The position numbers and the translations under genes were made by a program. From Micromonospora sp. Llam0 (GTDB taxonomy: Bacteria > Actinomycetota > Actinomycetes > Mycobacteriales > Micromonosporaceae), in the NCBI RefSeq assembly GCF_003751085.1, contig NZ_RJJY01000002.1:1302001-1366000 (forward strand): 64,000 bases of DNA, written 5' to 3'. Position 1 is the first letter of the stretch; every line of letters starts with the position of its first letter. The notes below the pieces were generated by a model, which saw only the letters and a program-made list of their open reading frames with translations, was not told where the DNA came from and did not search any database. Below are positions 16,196 through 24,229 of the stretch, one piece after another.

Positions 16196-16543
16196 GAGAT
16201 CACGCGGATAGCTCAGGCAGCAAGATGCCGGTACAGCGAACTAGTGGTGTTGACTTAAGCGAACTACTTCGCTTAGGTTCCTCGGTGCGAGGTTTCCTCC
16301 TTGGTCTCCAACCTCAGAGGACGCCACGCGGCCGGTCGGGGCGGTCAGCGGGTCACGCCGTTGGGCGTCCCGGCCCCGAAGGTTTGCCCTGGTCGCCGTA
16401 CTGCCGAGGAGGGCTGCGGCGATCGGGGTGGGGGTGGCCCCGCCGGTTCGGCAAGCGGCAGGGCCACCCCCGTCCAGGCACACGGTCCACGACACAGCCA
16501 GACCCGAACACCCAGTAGTCAAGGAATTGGGGAGGAAGACGTG
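16196..16543. promoter_or_regulatory. long regulatory leader between GntR and the DivIVA-like gene
   Basis: 348 nt without a credible gene. It contains the promoter and inverted repeat described separately near 16250-16279, a direct repeat of GCGAACTA (16236-16243 and 16259-16266), then about 250 nt of GC-rich leader, and finally the ribosome site GGGGAGGAA before the DivIVA-like start. The long leader could carry further control; no riboswitch fold was recognised. Confidence 0.5.
16250..16279 (+). promoter_or_regulatory. promoter with GntR-type operator
   Basis: TTGACT at 16250-16255 is a good -35 box; TAGGTT at 16274-16279 is a plausible -10 with an 18-bp spacer. TAAGCGAA-CTAC-TTCGCTTA (16256-16275) is a perfect 8-bp inverted repeat with a 4-bp spacer and fills the spacer of the promoter, so a bound dimer would block RNA polymerase. 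The adjacent divergent GntR regulator is the obvious ligand. Confidence 0.75.
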
Positions 16544-16978
16544 ATGCGAGAGCTTTGGCGACGCTGGCGGCTGCGCCGGCAACGCCGCACCATGGCCGGC
16601 ACGCCGCCGCGTGACTGGCCGAACGGCAGCGGTGTCTACCGCGTACCCGCCGATGGTCGTGGCCGCAACCAGCGGCCCGCCGCGTACCGGCCGATCCGGC
16701 CCTGGCAGATCCGCGCCCACCGCTTCCCGACCGTCACCCGCAAGGCGCACGGGCCCGGCCTGGACCCCGGCGAGGTCGCCGCCTTCCTCGAACGGGTCGC
16801 CCACGACCTCGGCGTCGTCTACGCCGAGCTTGACCGCACCTACGAGCAGAACGACCGGATCAAGGACGCGCTGCGACGGTGGCAGACCAGCCAGGCCCGC
16901 GCCGCGCAGGCCACCGTCAACCTGCCCGCCTGGACCGGCGCCGGCACCACCACCGCCAGGTACGCGGGGCAGCCGTGA
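16544..16978 (+). CDS. DivIVA-domain-like protein
   Basis: 144 residues; ATG 16544 (or GTG 16541) follows GGGGAGGAA. After a strongly basic start (RRWRLRRQRR) residues 55-120 carry RPWQIRAHRFPTVTRKAHG, then LDPGEVAAFLERVAHDLG and a coiled coil VYAELDRTYEQNDRIKDALR. This is the R-x-G-[Y/L]-D-x-x-x-V-x-x-F-L pattern of DivIVA/Wag31-like domains, which bind membrane or polar protein scaffolds. The usual long coiled-coil tail is missing. It overlaps the next gene by GTGA. Confidence 0.75.
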   Translation: MRELWRRWRLRRQRRTMAGTPPRDWPNGSGVYRVPADGRGRNQRPAAYRPIRPWQIRAHRFPTVTRKAHGPGLDPGEVAAFLERVAHDLGVVYAELDRTYEQNDRIKDALRRWQTSQARAAQATVNLPAWTGAGTTTARYAGQP

Positions 16979-18906
16979 CCCACGACCCGACCCCGCACCA
17001 CACTGTCACCGTCGTCACCTGCCCCCGGTGCGACGGCAGCCCCGCCGCGGCGTGCCCGCGCTGCGGCGGGGCCGGCAAACGCCGCGCCCAGTTCGTGCTC
17101 ACCGTCGCCAACATCGACACCGCCGCCGTCGCGTCGGCGAACGTCGTACCCGGCGCGGTCACCCCGACCCGCACCGACGACGGCCGCTTCTGGTGCCTCG
17201 ACCTGGCGCCCGTCGTCGACGACCTCGCCGCCCGGGTCGGCGCCGCCCACGTCTACGACCCCGAACTACCCGGCGAACCGATCTTCGCCCCGTGGGCGGA
17301 ACTGCCCGCCGGCTGGCAACCCGACCTGCCCGACCACCAACGGCACGCCCTCGAAGCCGCACCGATCGCCGCCGAAAGCTACGAACCATGGCGGATCTGG
17401 TACGGCCGCACCGCCGCCCCACCACCGCCCGACCCGGCCCGCCGCCTCGGCGCACTCTGCGAAACCGCCGAACTGCTCTGCCTCGACCTGGTCATCGAAG
17501 CCCGCCGCGACCCACTCGCGCCCGACAGCGACCGCTTCCGCTGGGACGTCCGTTTCGAACTGCCCGGCAGCCCGGTCCCCACCGGCGTCGGCCGCTACGG
17601 CAGCTTCGCCGAGGCCGCCACCCGGGTCAGTGTCGCCCGCGCCTGCTACGAGCTGGTCGACCGCAGCCAGCACGCCCCCGCCCACCACGTCACCCCACGC
17701 CCGGCCAACGGCATCAGCCTCGGCCCGCCACCGGTCGACGTCGACCAGCTCGAACGCCGCATCGTCGCCGACTGCACCGCCCTGCTCACCGGCGAACCGA
17801 CCCCCGGCGCGCACGCCATCTGGCGCGACGGCCGCTGGTGGCACACCACCCTGCGCGCCGACGCCGACACCGACACCGACGGGCGGCTGGCCCGCTCCTG
17901 GCAGCCACCGCCACCATCGTGGCAAGGACCACCCATCCCGCACCGGCGCTGCCCCGACTGCACCCACCTGCCGCACTGGGAAGACTGCGACTGCGACCGG
18001 ATCGGCGGCTGCCGCACCTGCGGCGGCACCCACCGCATCTATCAAGGTGCGACCGTCACCATCGCCGCCGGTCGCCGCCGGGTCCGCCACCTCAACTGGC
18101 CACCCCTCGGCGGTACGCCGCCAGCCGCGCCGCCCTGGCTCGGCTACCACCCCAACGGCAAGGCAATCCACCAACTCCCGCCGGAGTACCAGCTCACCCA
18201 CCACCTCACCGAGCTCGGCCTCGACCCGACCGAGTTGGCCACCCTCGACGGGCTGACCATGTTCCTGCGCGACCACGAGCTGCTGCACGGCTACGCCACC
18301 GTCCACCGCCCCGGCGGCGACCCGCTCACCGCGTACCTGGAGAACGTCACCAACGGGCACCCCGGCGGCCGGATCCTGCTGCACGCCACCCCACCGAAGG
18401 TGCCGCCCCTGGCCACAGTGGTCACACTTGCGTACGCCCTCGGCCTGGCCCTGGTCGTCAGCGTCGCCGACCACCGCCGCAACGACGGCATCCCCTACCA
18501 GGTCCAGGGCCTCCGCTGGGGAGTCCGCTTCGCCCCACCCGACACCACCCGCCACCTCGACCGCTGGAATCCCGGAGCACACCAGCCCAGCCTGCCGAAA
18601 GCGATCACGCAAGCCCTGGAGTACCTCCCCAACGCCACCGACCACACCGTGCCCACCGACCCGACCACCCCGATCCTCGTACCGACCAACCTCGACAACA
18701 ACCCAGGCGAGCCCGACAGCCGCCTACCCGACCCGGTGCCCGCGCTCACCGCACTCGCCACCTACCACCCCGGCACCGTCGTCACCGCCGTGCTCACCCC
18801 ACAACGATGCGAAGTCCACCTACCCGACGGCCCACACCACACCAAGCTGATCGCCACCGCCGCCACCCTCGACGGAGCGGTCACCGCGGTGACGGCCGAC
18901 ATCTGA
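16975..18906 (+). CDS. uncharacterised 643-residue protein with two zinc-ribbon motifs
   Basis: Not recognised. GTG 16975 overlaps the DivIVA-like stop (GTGA). Near the N-terminus CPRCDGSPAAACPRCGGAGK is a DnaJ-type Cys-x2-Cys-x-Gly pair; near residues 325-355 a second set appears (CPDCTHL, then DCDCDRIGGCRTCGG). The rest mixes Pro/His/Thr-rich loops with short alpha/beta segments; no enzyme motif, signal peptide or membrane helix. Codon use is extremely cytosine-rich. Co-transcription with a DivIVA-like protein under a small GntR repressor recalls accessory cassettes of mobile elements. Confidence 0.75.
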   Translation: MTHDPTPHHTVTVVTCPRCDGSPAAACPRCGGAGKRRAQFVLTVANIDTAAVASANVVPGAVTPTRTDDGRFWCLDLAPVVDDLAARVGAAHVYDPELPGEPIFAPWAELPAGWQPDLPDHQRHALEAAPIAAESYEPWRIWYGRTAAPPPPDPARRLGALCETAELLCLDLVIEARRDPLAPDSDRFRWDVRFELPGSPVPTGVGRYGSFAEAATRVSVARACYELVDRSQHAPAHHVTPRPANGISLGPPPVDVDQLERRIVADCTALLTGEPTPGAHAIWRDGRWWHTTLRADADTDTDGRLARSWQPPPPSWQGPPIPHRRCPDCTHLPHWEDCDCDRIGGCRTCGGTHRIYQGATVTIAAGRRRVRHLNWPPLGGTPPAAPPWLGYHPNGKAIHQLPPEYQLTHHLTELGLDPTELATLDGLTMFLRDHELLHGYATVHRPGGDPLTAYLENVTNGHPGGRILLHATPPKVPPLATVVTLAYALGLALVVSVADHRRNDGIPYQVQGLRWGVRFAPPDTTRHLDRWNPGAHQPSLPKAITQALEYLPNATDHTVPTDPTTPILVPTNLDNNPGEPDSRLPDPVPALTALATYHPGTVVTAVLTPQRCEVHLPDGPHHTKLIATAATLDGAVTAVTADI

Positions 18907-19041
18907 TCCCACCCGGTAGGCGTCTTGTCCCCCGCGCGAGCTACCCGCAATTGTCCACCGCGCGGTGACGATTGTGGCGGCGAAAATTCATAGGTTCTTC
19001 GTGTCCGCGGCGCTCCAGTCGCGGACTGCGAAGGAGTCATC

Positions 19042-19878
19042 ATGCGATTCGTCAAACAGCTTTTCGCCGTCGCCGCCGTCGCCCTCGTCGGCGGGCAGAG
19101 CATGGCCGCCGTCGAGGGCAATTTCTTCCTCACCCTGGTGATCGGCGCCGTGACCGCCGTGCTGGGCGTGGTCGTCTACCGGTGGGTCGTGCGGCGAACC
19201 GAGCGCCGCGAGCCGACCGAGCTCGGCCGGGACGGCTGGGGCGGGAAGCTTGGCCGCGGGACACTCATCGGCTTCGCCATGTTCGCGGCCGTCGTCGCCA
19301 ATATCGCGTTCCTCGGCGGTTACCACGTCGATGGCTGGGGCTCGCCGACGGGAGCGCTGGGTCTGCTCGGGTTCATGGCAGCAGTCGCCGTCGCCGAGGA
19401 GTTGCTGTTCCGGGGGGTACTGTTCCGGATCATCGAGGAGCGTACCGGCACCTGGATCGCCCTTGCCCTGACCGGCGTGGTGTTCGGCGCGATACACCTG
19501 GTGAACCCGGACGCCACCCTGTGGGGGGCGACCGCCATCGCGATCGAGGCCGGGTTCATGCTGGCCGCCTGCTACGCCGCCACCCGGAACCTGTGGATCC
19601 CGATCGGCCTGCACTTCGGCTGGAACTTCGCCGCCGGTGGGATCTTCAGCGTCGTGGTCTCGGGTAACGGCGAGTCGAAGGGGCTGCTCGAGGCATCGAC
19701 GTCGGGCCCGGTCGCGCTGAGCGGGGGCGACTTCGGGCCGGAGAGCAGCCTGTACGCGGTGCTGGCCGGTGCGGTGCTGACCGTGGTGTTCCTGTGGCTG
19801 GCCAAGCGCCGCGGGCACATCGTCCCGCGCCGCCGCCGCACGGTGGCGGCCCCGGCCTCCGCTACAGTCACCCGGTGA
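19042..19878 (+). CDS. CPBP-family intramembrane metalloprotease
   Basis: 278 residues, about seven hydrophobic helices, no soluble domain. Abi/CPBP motifs are present: EELLFRG (E119, E120, R124), FGAIHLVN and HFGWNF, giving the two Glu, Arg and two His of the Rce1/CaaX-protease-like active site. AAGGAG lies six bases before ATG 19042. The stop overlaps the histidine kinase GTG, so it is coupled to a two-component system and may be its effector, immunity factor or sensory partner. Confidence 0.9.
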   Translation: MRFVKQLFAVAAVALVGGQSMAAVEGNFFLTLVIGAVTAVLGVVVYRWVVRRTERREPTELGRDGWGGKLGRGTLIGFAMFAAVVANIAFLGGYHVDGWGSPTGALGLLGFMAAVAVAEELLFRGVLFRIIEERTGTWIALALTGVVFGAIHLVNPDATLWGATAIAIEAGFMLAACYAATRNLWIPIGLHFGWNFAAGGIFSVVVSGNGESKGLLEASTSGPVALSGGDFGPESSLYAVLAGAVLTVVFLWLAKRRGHIVPRRRRTVAAPASATVTR

Positions 19879-21032
19879 CCAGGATCCGGAGGCTCCCGGA
19901 TCTGTGGCGGCGGTGGCCCGTCACGGTCCGGGACCTCCCGTTGGCGCTCGCCCTCGCCCTCGCGGCGGTGATCCCGGCGTTGGAACGCCAGGGTACGCAG
20001 CTCGGCGACCTCCCGGACCGCCCGTACGACGCGCTGACCGTCGGTGTCGTCGCCCTGGAGTGCCTGCCGCTGGCCGTACGCCGTCGGTGGCCGGCCGTCT
20101 GCCTGGCGCTGGTGTCACTCGGCTTCGCGATCGACCAGATCCGCGGATACCACACCATCGCGGGTACGGCACTGGCCATCGCGCTCATCAGCGCCGGCGC
20201 CCACCTGGAAAGGCGCCGCTGGGTCGTCGCGGGTCTCGCCTCGGCGGCGTACGTACCCCTGGCGATCTGCCTCGACCGGCTCGGCTCGGGTGAGGGCGTC
20301 GCCGGGTTCACCACCTTCTACCTGCTGCTGACGCTCGCGTGGGGCGTCGGGGCGTGGCTGCGCCAGAACCGGGCCGCCGAGGCGGAACGCCGCCGCCATG
20401 CCGAGGAGGCCGCCCGTACGGGGGAGCGCACGCGCATCGCCCGGGAGCTGCACGACGTCGTCACCCACCACGTGACGGCGATGGTCGTGCAGGCCGAGGC
20501 GGCGCGCTACCTGACGGGCAACCCGGACAAGCTGGAGCAGACCTTGACCGCGATCACCGGCACCGGCCGCCGGGCCGTCGGCGACCTGCGGCAGCTGCTC
20601 GACCTGCTCAACCCGGACCACAGCACAGGCGACCCGCGTACGCCCTCCGTCGGTGACCTGAACGCCATCGTCGACCAGACCCGGCAGGCTGGGCAGCCGG
20701 TCGAGTTCATCAGGGAAGGTACGCCGGCGGGGGTCACCGGCAGCGCCGAGGTGGCGGCGTACCGGGTGGTGCAGGAGGCGCTGACGAACGCGCTGAAGTA
20801 CGCGCACGGCAGCCGGACCAGGGTTCACGTTCACCACGGGAAAGGGGAGACAACCGTGGAAATCAGCACCTACGGCTCCGGATCCGGCACCGCGTCCCCG
20901 GGCGGCAGCGGGCGCGGCCTCGCCGGGCTCCGCGAGCGGGTCACCGTCCTCGGCGGCGACTTCAGCGCGGGCGCGCAGGCCGACGGCGGCTTCCTCGTGC
21001 GGGCCCGGATCCCGGCCGGGAACCGGTCGTGA
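19875..21032 (+). CDS. NarL/DesK-type sensor histidine kinase
   Basis: 385 residues. Residues 15-150 contain about six hydrophobic helices with short loops, so it senses the membrane or a bound partner. HisKA_3 phosphoacceptor H193 lies in ARELHDVVTHHVTAM; the HATPase part has VQEALTNALKYAHG and GRGLAGLRERV. The start, GTG 19875, overlaps the CPBP stop. It pairs with the LuxR-type regulator that overlaps its own stop. Confidence 0.92.
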   Translation: MTRIRRLPDLWRRWPVTVRDLPLALALALAAVIPALERQGTQLGDLPDRPYDALTVGVVALECLPLAVRRRWPAVCLALVSLGFAIDQIRGYHTIAGTALAIALISAGAHLERRRWVVAGLASAAYVPLAICLDRLGSGEGVAGFTTFYLLLTLAWGVGAWLRQNRAAEAERRRHAEEAARTGERTRIARELHDVVTHHVTAMVVQAEAARYLTGNPDKLEQTLTAITGTGRRAVGDLRQLLDLLNPDHSTGDPRTPSVGDLNAIVDQTRQAGQPVEFIREGTPAGVTGSAEVAAYRVVQEALTNALKYAHGSRTRVHVHHGKGETTVEISTYGSGSGTASPGGSGRGLAGLRERVTVLGGDFSAGAQADGGFLVRARIPAGNRS

Positions 21033-21688
21033 CCGCGCCGATCCGGGTGCTGGTCTGCGACGACCAGGAGCTGATCCGCGTCGGTTTCGCGACGATCATC
21101 GACGCCCAGCCCGACATGGAGATCGTCGGCGCCTGCGGCGACGGGCGCGCGGCGGTCGACCTGGCCGCTCGGCTCCGGCCGGACGTGGTGGTGATGGACG
21201 TCCGGATGCCGGTGCTCGACGGCATCGAGGCGACCCGCCTGCTGGCCGGCGCTGGGGTCCCCGAACCGGTGAAGGTCCTCGTGGTGACGACATTCAACCT
21301 CGACGAGTACGTCTACGAGGCGCTGCGCGCGGGTGCCAGCGGCTTCCTGCTCAAGGACGCCCCACCGGCGCAACTGCTCAACGGCATCCGCACGGTCGCG
21401 ACGGGCGCCGCGCTGCTGGCCCCGGAGGTGACCCGGCAACTGGTGGGCAGGTACGCGGCCCGCATCCGCTCGGCCGAGGGCACCGCGGACGGCGGCCCGC
21501 TGACCCCGCGTGAGCTGGAGGTGCTCCGGCTCATCGCGGAGGGCCTGTCCAACAGCGAGATCGCCGCGGCGCTGGTGATCAGCCAGGAGACGGTCAAGAC
21601 GTACGTGTCCCGCATCCTCACCAAGCTCGACCTGCGCGACCGGGTGCAGGCCGTGGTGTACGCGTACCGCCGGGGCCTGGTGACCTGA
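21029..21688 (+). CDS. LuxR/NarL-family response regulator
   Basis: 219 residues. Receiver with phosphoacceptor D57 in VVVMDVRMPVLDG, acidic pocket DDQE and K near LLKDAPP; C-terminal LuxR helix-turn-helix LTPRELEVLRLIAEGLSNSE and IAAALVISQETVKTYVSRIL. GTG 21029 overlaps the kinase stop. It is the output of the CPBP-kinase-regulator operon. Confidence 0.94.
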   Translation: MTAPIRVLVCDDQELIRVGFATIIDAQPDMEIVGACGDGRAAVDLAARLRPDVVVMDVRMPVLDGIEATRLLAGAGVPEPVKVLVVTTFNLDEYVYEALRAGASGFLLKDAPPAQLLNGIRTVATGAALLAPEVTRQLVGRYAARIRSAEGTADGGPLTPRELEVLRLIAEGLSNSEIAAALVISQETVKTYVSRILTKLDLRDRVQAVVYAYRRGLVT

Positions 21689-22026
21689 GCGGCCCGCTGA
21701 TCTTTCGCGGTGTCACGACAAAGGTGGCGCCGAGCACCCCCTGCCGTATGTCGGCCACAGCAGCAGAGCGCACCCGACGATTACGCGGCGTGATTGCCTG
21801 GGCCGAGGAGTGCTGGTTCAGCCTTGATGCCAGAGATGCATCAAGATGCACCTGTGGCATCAGGCCAGCAGAGACACCATGCCCCGCTGCCCCGCTGACC
21901 TGTCAGCCCTCCCCGCCCGTACCGCCGTGGTTGAGGTTGCTCGGTGCGGGCCGGACGCTGCCGGCGCTGCCGGCGACAATGGTTCACTGATTGATTTATT
22001 CAGCGTTTGATGTACTGTCGCGGGTC
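21689..22026. other. gene-free region before the metal-sensor operon
   Basis: 338 nt. An open frame of 88 residues is Pro/Cys-rich with no family look and was not accepted. The last 40 nt turn AT-rich and probably hold the promoter of the ArsR/CmtR operon. Confidence 0.4.
21987..22003. promoter_or_regulatory. candidate ArsR/CmtR operator
   Basis: CTGATTGATTTATTCAG is an imperfect inverted repeat (CTGA...TCAG arms, AT-rich centre) lying 24 nt before the CmtR-type start, in the only AT-rich stretch here. ArsR/SmtB repressors normally bind such sites. The match is partial and the assignment rests on location. Confidence 0.4.
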
Positions 22027-22356
22027 ATGGAGACACTGACGTACGGGCAGGTGCTGGCGCGCTTCGGGCACGCCCTGTCCGACCCGGTCCGGGCCCGGCT
22101 GCTGCTCGCGCTGCGCGACGGCCCGGGCTATCCCGCCGAGCTGGCCGACCTGCTCGACACCAGCCGGCAGAACCTCTCCAACCACCTGGCCTGCCTGCGC
22201 GGCTGTGGCCTGGTCGTGGCGGTGCCCGAAGGCCGGCGGTCCCGCTACGAGCTGGCCGACCCCCGGCTCGCCCACGCCCTGGGTGACCTGCTCGGCCTGG
22301 TGCTGACCGTCGACCCGGCGGCCTGCCCGTCGGCTGACACCGACGACTGCTGCTGA
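22027..22356 (+). CDS. cmtR: ArsR/SmtB metal sensor, CmtR type
   Basis: 109 residues from ATG 22027. Winged helix with YPAELADLLDTSRQNLSNHL. The metal ligands of Mycobacterium tuberculosis CmtR (C57, C61, C102, for Cd/Pb) are matched by C56 and C60 in ACLRGCGLVV and by C100, with two more Cys at the end (DDCC). The stop and the start of the transporter gene share one base (TGATG), so sensor and exporter are coupled; derepression by soft metals is the natural reading. Confidence 0.85.
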   Translation: METLTYGQVLARFGHALSDPVRARLLLALRDGPGYPAELADLLDTSRQNLSNHLACLRGCGLVVAVPEGRRSRYELADPRLAHALGDLLGLVLTVDPAACPSADTDDCC

Positions 22357-23102
22357 TGTCCGCCCAGCTGCCGCTCATCCCGATCGGGCCGACCCGACCG
22401 TCCGGACAGAACCGGTCGACCGGACAGAACCGGTCGACCGGCCCGGCCCAGCCGTCCGCCGCCCGGCAGGCGACACTCGCCCGGCGGATCCGCTGGTTCG
22501 TCGCCGCCACCATCACCTACAACGTGATCGAGGCGATCGTCGCGATCAGTGCTGGCACCGTCGCCTCCTCCACCGCGCTCATCGGGTTCGGCCTCGACTC
22601 GGTGGTCGAGGTGGCCTCCGCCGCCGCGGTCGCCTGGCAGTTCACCGGCGCCGACCACGAACGCCGCGAACGTCGGGAACGTGCCGCGCTGCGGGTCATC
22701 GCCTTGTCGTTCTTCGCCCTCGCCGGCTACGTCGGAGTCGAATCGGTACGGGCGCTGCTGGGCGCGCACCGGCCGGACCATTCCACGGTCGGGCTGGTCC
22801 TCGCCGCGCTGTCCCTGGCGGTCATGCCGGTGCTCTCGACCGCGCAGCGCCGCGCCGGACGGGAGCTCGGCTCGGTGTCGGCCGTCGCCGACTCCAAACA
22901 GACCCTGCTCTGCACCTACCTGTCCGCCGTCCTGCTCGTCGGGCTGGCGGTCAACTCGCTGTTCGGCTGGTGGTGGGCCGACCCCGCCGCCGCCCTCGTC
23001 ATCGCCGCCGTCGCCGTCAAGGAAGGCCGGGAGGCCTGGCGCGGCGACACCTGCTGCGCCCCGACCGGGGCCACCCCTGGTTCGTGCGGCCAGCAACGGT
23101 GA
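22356..23102 (+). CDS. cation diffusion facilitator-like metal exporter
   Basis: 248 residues, about six membrane helices after a Pro/Ser-rich N-terminus that contains an exact 18-bp tandem repeat (22403-22438, encoding GQNRST twice). GFGLDSVVEVASA and AVADSKQTLLC hold the paired acidic residues of the transport site in the CDF family; the C-terminal cytoplasmic domain is absent, ending in Cys-rich DTCCAPTG and SCGQQR, which could bind the same metals sensed by the CmtR-like repressor. Confidence 0.82.
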   Translation: MSAQLPLIPIGPTRPSGQNRSTGQNRSTGPAQPSAARQATLARRIRWFVAATITYNVIEAIVAISAGTVASSTALIGFGLDSVVEVASAAAVAWQFTGADHERRERRERAALRVIALSFFALAGYVGVESVRALLGAHRPDHSTVGLVLAALSLAVMPVLSTAQRRAGRELGSVSAVADSKQTLLCTYLSAVLLVGLAVNSLFGWWWADPAAALVIAAVAVKEGREAWRGDTCCAPTGATPGSCGQQR

Positions 23103-23130
23103 CGGCCGGCCGGGTGGCTACCATCGCCGG

Positions 23131-24069
23131 GTGAACGAGGCAGCCGACGAACGCAGGGCCGACCAGGGCAACACCGGCGGGCGGGGTGAGCAGGTCGCCC
23201 AGGGTGAACGGGGTGGCGAGCGGCGCGGCACGCTGTCGGTGGTGCCGACGCCGATCGGCAACCCACGTGACATCACATTGCGGGCGCTCGACGTGCTGCG
23301 TACCGCCGGACTGGTCGCCGCCGAGGACACCCGACGGGCCAGACGGCTGCTCGACGCGCACGAGATCAACGTCCGCGTCGTCAGCTGCTACGACCACAAC
23401 GAGCAGGCCCGTACCAAGGAACTGCTTGCGGCGCTGAACGCCGGCACCGACGTCGCGTTGATCTCCGATGCCGGTACGCCGCTGGTCAACGACCCCGGCT
23501 ACCTGGTGGTCGGGGCGGCGCTCGCCGACGGGCTGCGGGTCGACCCGCTACCGGGGGCGAGCGCCGCGCTGAGCGCGCTGGTCGGCTCCGGGCTGCCGGC
23601 CAACCGTTTCCTGTACGTCGGTTTCCTGCCCCGCAAGTCGGCGGCGCGGCGCACCGCGTTGACCGAACTCGCTTCGTTGTCCGCCACGTTGATCTTCTTC
23701 GAAGCGCCGCACCGGGTGGTGGAGATGCTGGCCGACGTACGCGAGGTGCTCGGCGACCGGTCGGCGGCGCTGGTGCGCAACCTGACCAAGTCGCACGAGG
23801 AGTGGCTGCGCGGCCCGCTGTCCCAGGTGCACGCCGAGCTGGCCGCCCGCGCCGAGGTCAAGGGCGAGATCACCGTGGTGGTGGAGGGCGTCCGGCGGGG
23901 TGAGTCGACCAACGGCGTCGGGGCCGGCGGCCTCGACCCGGACCGGGTGATCGAGCTGCTGCTCGGTGCCGGGCTGGACACCCGGACGGTACGGTCGTTG
24001 GCCGGCCAGTTGACCGGTCTGGCCCGCAACGAGGTCTACGACCGGGTGTCGGTGCTGCGCCCCCGCTGA
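23131..24069 (+). CDS. rsmI: 16S rRNA (cytidine-1402-2'-O)-methyltransferase
   Basis: 312 residues from GTG 23131. Tetrapyrrole-methylase fold: [59 protein letters not shown], then [20 protein letters not shown] and [12 protein letters not shown]. All RsmI landmarks are present. It uses S-adenosylmethionine to methylate C1402 of 16S rRNA. The first 30 residues are a variable, charged extension. Confidence 0.95.
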   Translation: MNEAADERRADQGNTGGRGEQVAQGERGGERRGTLSVVPTPIGNPRDITLRALDVLRTAGLVAAEDTRRARRLLDAHEINVRVVSCYDHNEQARTKELLAALNAGTDVALISDAGTPLVNDPGYLVVGAALADGLRVDPLPGASAALSALVGSGLPANRFLYVGFLPRKSAARRTALTELASLSATLIFFEAPHRVVEMLADVREVLGDRSAALVRNLTKSHEEWLRGPLSQVHAELAARAEVKGEITVVVEGVRRGESTNGVGAGGLDPDRVIELLLGAGLDTRTVRSLAGQLTGLARNEVYDRVSVLRPR

Positions 24070-24088
24070 AGGCGCCGGCATAGATCTA

Positions 24089-24117
24089 TTGACATGCTCG
24101 AAACACGCTGAGAATAT
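24089..24117 (+). promoter_or_regulatory. cellulase promoter
   Basis: TTGACA (24089-24094), a perfect -35 hexamer, is followed after 17 bp by GAATAT (24112-24117), a moderate -10. The stretch is AT-rich between two GC-rich genes. The CebR-type operator begins 14 bp after the -10, i.e. around the start of transcription. Confidence 0.6.
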
Positions 24118-24131
24118 TCGAGTACTGCGGG

Positions 24132-24145
24132 TGGGAGCGCTCCCA
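24132..24145. promoter_or_regulatory. CebR operator (cello-oligosaccharide-responsive)
   Basis: TGGGAGCGCTCCCA is a perfect 14-bp palindrome identical to the CebR box that controls cellulase and cellobiose-uptake genes in Streptomyces and related actinomycetes. It overlaps the expected transcription start of the GH9 cellulase gene, so LacI-type CebR would repress until cellobiose is present. Confidence 0.9.
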
Positions 24146-24229
24146 TCCGCTGCTTTCGATGCACGACCGCTGACGCGGCGCGCCGGGCAGAGCCTCGCCC
24201 GCGCCGCACGACCATCGAAAGGACCAGGC

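Noticed and set aside
11498..18906. Reading the island as a complete integrative conjugative element
   Set aside because: No integrase, excisionase, replication or transfer (FtsK-like) gene and no obvious attachment repeat; only a KorSA-like GntR supports it.
21724..21990. Open frame of 88 residues before the metal sensor
   Set aside because: Pro/Cys-rich, no codon bias toward G/C in third positions typical of genes here, no ribosome site and no family resemblance.
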